DNA of 24,896 bases from a virus: IMG/VR virus record IMGVR_UViG_3300044630_000573, positions 1 to 24,896 of that record; one strand, written 5' to 3'. The notes beneath the pieces were generated by a model. That model was not told the DNA's origin and searched no databases. It was given only the letters and a program-made list of their open reading frames with translations. Shown here piece by piece: positions 23,142 to 24,896 of this stretch (within the stretch, counting starts at the first letter, position 1; each line of letters opens with the position of its first letter). Both the position numbers and the translations under genes were made by a program.

Positions 23142-23270
23142 ATGCCAATGGTAAACAACAAGAAGTTCCCTTACACCGCTAAGGGCAAAATGCAAGCCAA
23201 AGACTACGCCATGAAATCCGGCGCTAAGATGGCTATGAAACCCGCCAAGAAGCCGATGAAGAAGAAGTAA
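23142..23270 (+). CDS. tiny basic protein 1 (42 residues)
   Basis: This 42-residue gene has TAAGGA (23128-23133) 8 bases before its ATG. It begins [20 protein letters not shown] and ends KKPMKKK. Thirteen Lys and seven Met occur, against one acidic residue (Asp21). No hydrophobic core is apparent, so it is probably disordered. It sits 11 bases after the large ejection gene and one base before the next tiny gene. Similar Lys/Met-rich peptides near the end of late operons occur in environmental phages without known function. DNA binding in the head is a reasonable but unproven idea. Confidence 0.8.
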   Translation: MPMVNNKKFPYTAKGKMQAKDYAMKSGAKMAMKPAKKPMKKK

Positions 23271-23271
23271 T

Positions 23272-23403
23272 ATGCCCTTGAAGAAAGGTAAATCGCAAAA
23301 GGTCATTTCGTCCAACATCCGCGCCGAAATGAAGGCTGGCAAGCCGCAGAAGCAAGCCATCGCCATCGCTTTGAGCAAGGCCGGAAAGAGTAAAAAGAAA
23401 TGA
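23272..23403 (+). CDS. tiny basic protein 2 (43 residues)
   Basis: The 43-residue product starts [20 protein letters not shown] and contains [17 protein letters not shown], a pattern I recognise from many short phage proteins (KGKSQK, then [15 protein letters not shown]). The closing helix [12 protein letters not shown] is a frequent motif also at the C terminus of DUF6496-like proteins. It has thirteen Lys/Arg and one Glu. The stop overlaps the next start (ATGA, 23400-23403). Function is unknown; the recurrence of the motif suggests a conserved role rather than a chance reading frame. Confidence 0.85.
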   Translation: MPLKKGKSQKVISSNIRAEMKAGKPQKQAIAIALSKAGKSKKK

Positions 23404-23555
23404 AGTCTAAAGGTTTGTATGCCAATATCAACGCCAAGCGGGAGCGCATTAAAGCTGGCTCCGGCGAAAAGATGCGTAGCCCCGGAATGAAGGGCGCGCC
23501 GACTGCCGCCGCGTTCAAGGCTTCGGCTAAGACTGCCAAGAAGGGCAAGAAGTAA
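23400..23555 (+). CDS. tiny basic protein 3 (51 residues)
   Basis: The 51-residue product starts [20 protein letters not shown] and continues [19 protein letters not shown], ending in KKGKK. The N-terminal pattern [22 protein letters not shown] is widespread in phage small proteins, so the gene is likely real. It has fifteen Lys/Arg against two Glu. Both ends overlap neighbours (ATGA before, TAATG after), so translation is probably coupled through this whole run. Function is unknown. Confidence 0.87.
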   Translation: MKSKGLYANINAKRERIKAGSGEKMRSPGMKGAPTAAAFKASAKTAKKGKK

Positions 23556-23815
23556 TGGCCAAGGACACTAAGCTGGTCAAGGCTGGCGTTTCGGGCTACA
23601 ACAAGCCGAAGAAGACGCCGAGCCATCCGACCAAGAGCCACGTGGTCGTGGCCAAGTCTGGCGACGCCACCAAGACGATTCGTTTTGGCCAGCAAGGCGT
23701 TACGGGTTCGCCGGAAGGCACCAAGCGCAACGATGCGTTCAAGGCCCGTCATGCAAAGAACATCGCTAAGGGTAAAATGAGTGCGGCCTTTTGGGCGGCA
23801 AAAGTTAAATGGTAA
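23555..23815 (+). CDS. small basic protein 4 (86 residues)
   Basis: The 86-residue protein has motifs common in phage small proteins: KAGVSGYNKPKKTPSHPTKS, then SHVVVAK, KTIRFGQQGV, and the end KARHAKNIAKGKMSAAFWAA. The closing His/Lys/Trp motif resembles a treble-clef remnant but has no Cys, so zinc binding is not supported. It is strongly basic with about 22 Lys/Arg and few acidic residues. The gene follows the 51-residue gene by TAATG overlap and is the largest of the basic cluster. Function is unknown; recurrent occurrence beside internal protein genes makes a virion or DNA-binding role plausible. Confidence 0.88.
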   Translation: MAKDTKLVKAGVSGYNKPKKTPSHPTKSHVVVAKSGDATKTIRFGQQGVTGSPEGTKRNDAFKARHAKNIAKGKMSAAFWAAKVKW

Positions 23816-23824
23816 AACAAGCAT

Positions 23825-23884
23825 ATGCCTAAAACCATCACTAAGCGCCCTATGACCGCGCCGAAGATTCGGGCTAAACGATAA
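23825..23884 (+). CDS. possible 19-residue basic peptide
   Basis: A short frame reads MPKTITKRPMTAPKIRAKR and stops at 23882-23884. It has seven Lys/Arg and no acidic residue, like the four genes before it, and starts 9 bases after the previous stop. No convincing Shine-Dalgarno lies upstream. Composition supports a real peptide; length does not. Confidence 0.4.
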   Translation: MPKTITKRPMTAPKIRAKR

Positions 23885-24031
23885 CGGATTACAGATACTT
23901 GTTTTTCGATTTCAAGTAATTGCTTTTGGATTGCACACGCAAGTAATTGAACTATATGAATATTTTTGCAAGTATTAAAGATAAACCCCGCTTCGGCGGG
24001 GTTTATTTTTACGCGTATTTGCATAAGTTAT
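23885..24031. other. A/T-rich gap between convergent gene blocks
   Basis: The 147 bases between the last plus-strand peptide and the minus-strand stop contain a repeated decamer CAAGTAATTG (23913-23922 and 23940-23949), a partial third copy CAAGTATT (23969-23976), an inverted TACTTG (23896-23901), and the bidirectional terminator at 23983-24010. No gene is seen here. Confidence 0.7.
23983..24010. terminator. bidirectional intrinsic terminator, UUCG loop
   Basis: AAACCCCGC (23983-23991) pairs with GCGGGGTTT (23996-24004) around a TTCG tetraloop closed by C-G, the most stable loop type, followed by ATTTTT on the plus strand. In the other direction GCGGGGTTTAT is followed by CTTT. It ends the late plus-strand block and probably also the minus-strand genes that stop at 24032. 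Confidence 0.93.
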
Positions 24032-24244
24032 TTACGTATTCCGGCCATTCTGTAAACTCATGCGCTCCCGGTGTTCGTAATCGTCCCGGCAGTCCTTATC
24101 GCAGAACAGCGCCGCCGTCTTAACGGGTTCCTCGCAGTTGTAGCAAAACCCGGTGAACTCCATGCGAGTTACCACTCTGTTCTTGGTTTGCAGTTCAATC
24201 ATCTGCTCGGAAATTTGTTGGGCCAAATCAGCTTCGTCTGCCAT
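24032..24244 (-). CDS. small zinc-finger protein
   Basis: The 70-residue protein has four Cys in the order FCYNC (34, 37) and FCDKDC (48, 52), followed by RDDYEHRER. The C-x2-C-x10-C-x3-C spacing with an FC-x-x-x-C-x-x-x-Y end resembles compact treble-clef fingers (DUF2116/FCS-like). The N terminus MADEADLAQQ is like that of phage TraR/DksA-type proteins, but their spacing between Cys pairs is longer. It may bind DNA or RNA polymerase; the role is unknown. Three bases separate it from the metallopeptidase gene upstream, so they form one minus-strand operon that ends at the terminator at 23983-24010. Confidence 0.85.
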   Translation of the reverse strand: MADEADLAQQISEQMIELQTKNRVVTRMEFTGFCYNCEEPVKTAALFCDKDCRDDYEHRERMSLQNGRNT

Positions 24245-24247
24245 AAG

Positions 24248-24538
24248 TCACTCGTTAAATTCTAAGGTTGCCATTATTTGTAACACAGCTTCCGATAAGC
24301 CGTCAACAAATCCTTCGTTTTCGGACAAATCAGGGCGTCCCATGTGGTCTAAAACACAATGGACAACCTCGTGGGCAAAGACTTGAGCGTAAAAATGCTC
24401 AGACCATTCCTTGCGGGGCTTGGCCAAGCATATCATCTTTTCCTCTTGGCGCCACTCCCCATGGGCATCCTTTAGCCGGACGCCCTTTTTGATGGTAATG
24501 GTATGGACGCCAAGTTTGAAGCTGTCCGGGATTTTCAT
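24248..24538 (-). CDS. small HExxH zinc metallopeptidase-like protein
   Basis: The 96-residue protein carries FAHEVVHCVLDH, an HExxH motif with His56, Glu57 and His60. A possible third ligand is Glu75 or Glu83 in SENEGFVDGLSEAV. The N terminus (IPDSFKLGVHTITIKK) and the KMICLAKPR strand before the motif match short phage and bacterial peptidases of the ImmA/IrrE or SprT-like gluzincin type. There is no signal peptide or DNA-binding domain. The ATG overlaps the stop of the phosphoesterase gene (ATGA). It may cleave a host or phage regulator, but no substrate can be inferred from the sequence. Confidence 0.85.
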   Translation of the reverse strand: MKIPDSFKLGVHTITIKKGVRLKDAHGEWRQEEKMICLAKPRKEWSEHFYAQVFAHEVVHCVLDHMGRPDLSENEGFVDGLSEAVLQIMATLEFNE

Positions 24539-24896
24539 TTAACCATCCTTGAGTTAATACGCACTCGGCCGACTTCGCCGTGTTCCGCATGGTACGTGAT
24601 GACTTGCGCGTCGCGCCCGCTAATCCAGCCGCCACGTGACGCATAAGCATCCGGGGCCGCCAGCGTACGGTGCTGTTCCACGACCATAAGGTTGGTTTCC
24701 TTCTGGTCGATGTGGTGCAAGTGGCCCATGTGGGCATAACTGTATTTGGTACGGCCAAAGACCTCGCGAAACTTGGCGGTGAAGACGCTGTCCACGTTGG
24801 CCGGTTTGCGCTTGTGACCGTGATGGAAGAACAGGCTGGTCTGGCCATGCTCAACGCAGTAGTACGGGTCTGGCGAAGTATCCACCGTAACGCGCG
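24535..24896 (-). CDS. metallophosphoesterase, C-terminal part (cut by window end)
   Basis: The reading frame is open to the last base of the window, so the N terminus lies beyond 24896. The GTG at 24885 (DTSPDPYY follows) is probably internal, because no start-associated ribosome site is visible. The visible 120 residues show the C-terminal metal-binding motifs of calcineurin-like phosphoesterases: FFHHGHKRK (HGH) and AHMGHLHHID (the GHxH motif). The N-terminal DxH, GDxxD and GNHE motifs would lie outside. Phage members of this family are about 300-400 residues and of unknown substrate. The stop overlaps the metallopeptidase start by 4 bases. Confidence 0.85.
   Translation of the reverse strand, partial: RVTVDTSPDPYYCVEHGQTSLFFHHGHKRKPANVDSVFTAKFREVFGRTKYSYAHMGHLHHIDQKETNLMVVEQHRTLAAPDAYASRGGWISGRDAQVITYHAEHGEVGRVRINSRMVK

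Noticed and set aside
1-24896. tRNA genes, CRISPR array, insertion sequences, terminal repeats of the window
   Set aside because: No cloverleaf, no regularly spaced repeat with spacers, no transposase and no match between the first and last bases was seen by eye.

Overview
This window is a large piece of a tailed double-stranded DNA bacteriophage genome with podovirus-type (short-tail) architecture. It holds almost the whole virion and lysis gene set. The host is inferred to be Gram-negative, because there is an overlapping Rz/Rz1-type spanin pair and a second small lipoprotein. The capsid, adaptor and tail-tube proteins look most like the SU10-type podovirus set, but I cannot name a species. 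No tRNA, CRISPR array or insertion sequence was seen.

Layout. From 76 to 2646: a serine recombinase with its own good promoter, then terminase small and large subunits. From 2647 to 2779: a 133-base control region with two near-identical extended -10 boxes, a small hairpin and a strong intrinsic terminator. From 2780 to 8303: the head block (portal, a 97-residue protein, an acidic scaffold, the major capsid protein, a 104-residue protein, the head-to-tail adaptor). From 8307 to 14997: fibre and tail-decoration genes, namely an 1112-residue fibre ending in a self-cleaving S74 chaperone domain, small tail proteins, and a 75-residue protein with Trp every ten residues. This block is interrupted at 12640-13659 by a small lipoprotein, a holin-like protein and a GH19 endolysin. 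From 15000 to 16008: a second lysis block (XhlA-like, holin-like, Rz, Rz1). From 16008 to 23130: a tail nozzle-like protein, a GNAT-like internal protein and a run of Ala/Gln-rich DNA-ejection proteins, one of which carries a second S74 chaperone domain. From 23142 to 23884: five very small, strongly basic proteins. A bidirectional UUCG-loop terminator at 23983-24010 separates this plus-strand block from three minus-strand genes: a zinc-finger protein, a HExxH metallopeptidase and the end of a metallophosphoesterase.

How it works together. Terminase and portal package DNA into a shell built by the scaffold and capsid proteins. Adaptor and nozzle close the short tail. The fibre and small beta-proteins recognise the host. 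The ejection proteins and GNAT-like protein are probably stored in the head and delivered with the DNA. Holins, endolysin and spanins lyse the cell. Nearly all plus-strand genes touch or overlap by 1 to 17 bases (ATGA and TAATG junctions), which suggests long polycistronic messages and translational coupling.

The most unusual points are the S74 chaperone on an ejection protein, the cluster of tiny basic proteins, the split lysis block with two holin candidates, the decapeptide Trp repeat, the promoter-terminator unit at 2620-2722 that could make a short RNA, and a compositionally distinct fibre segment. All functions are assigned from motifs and gene order; no database search was possible.
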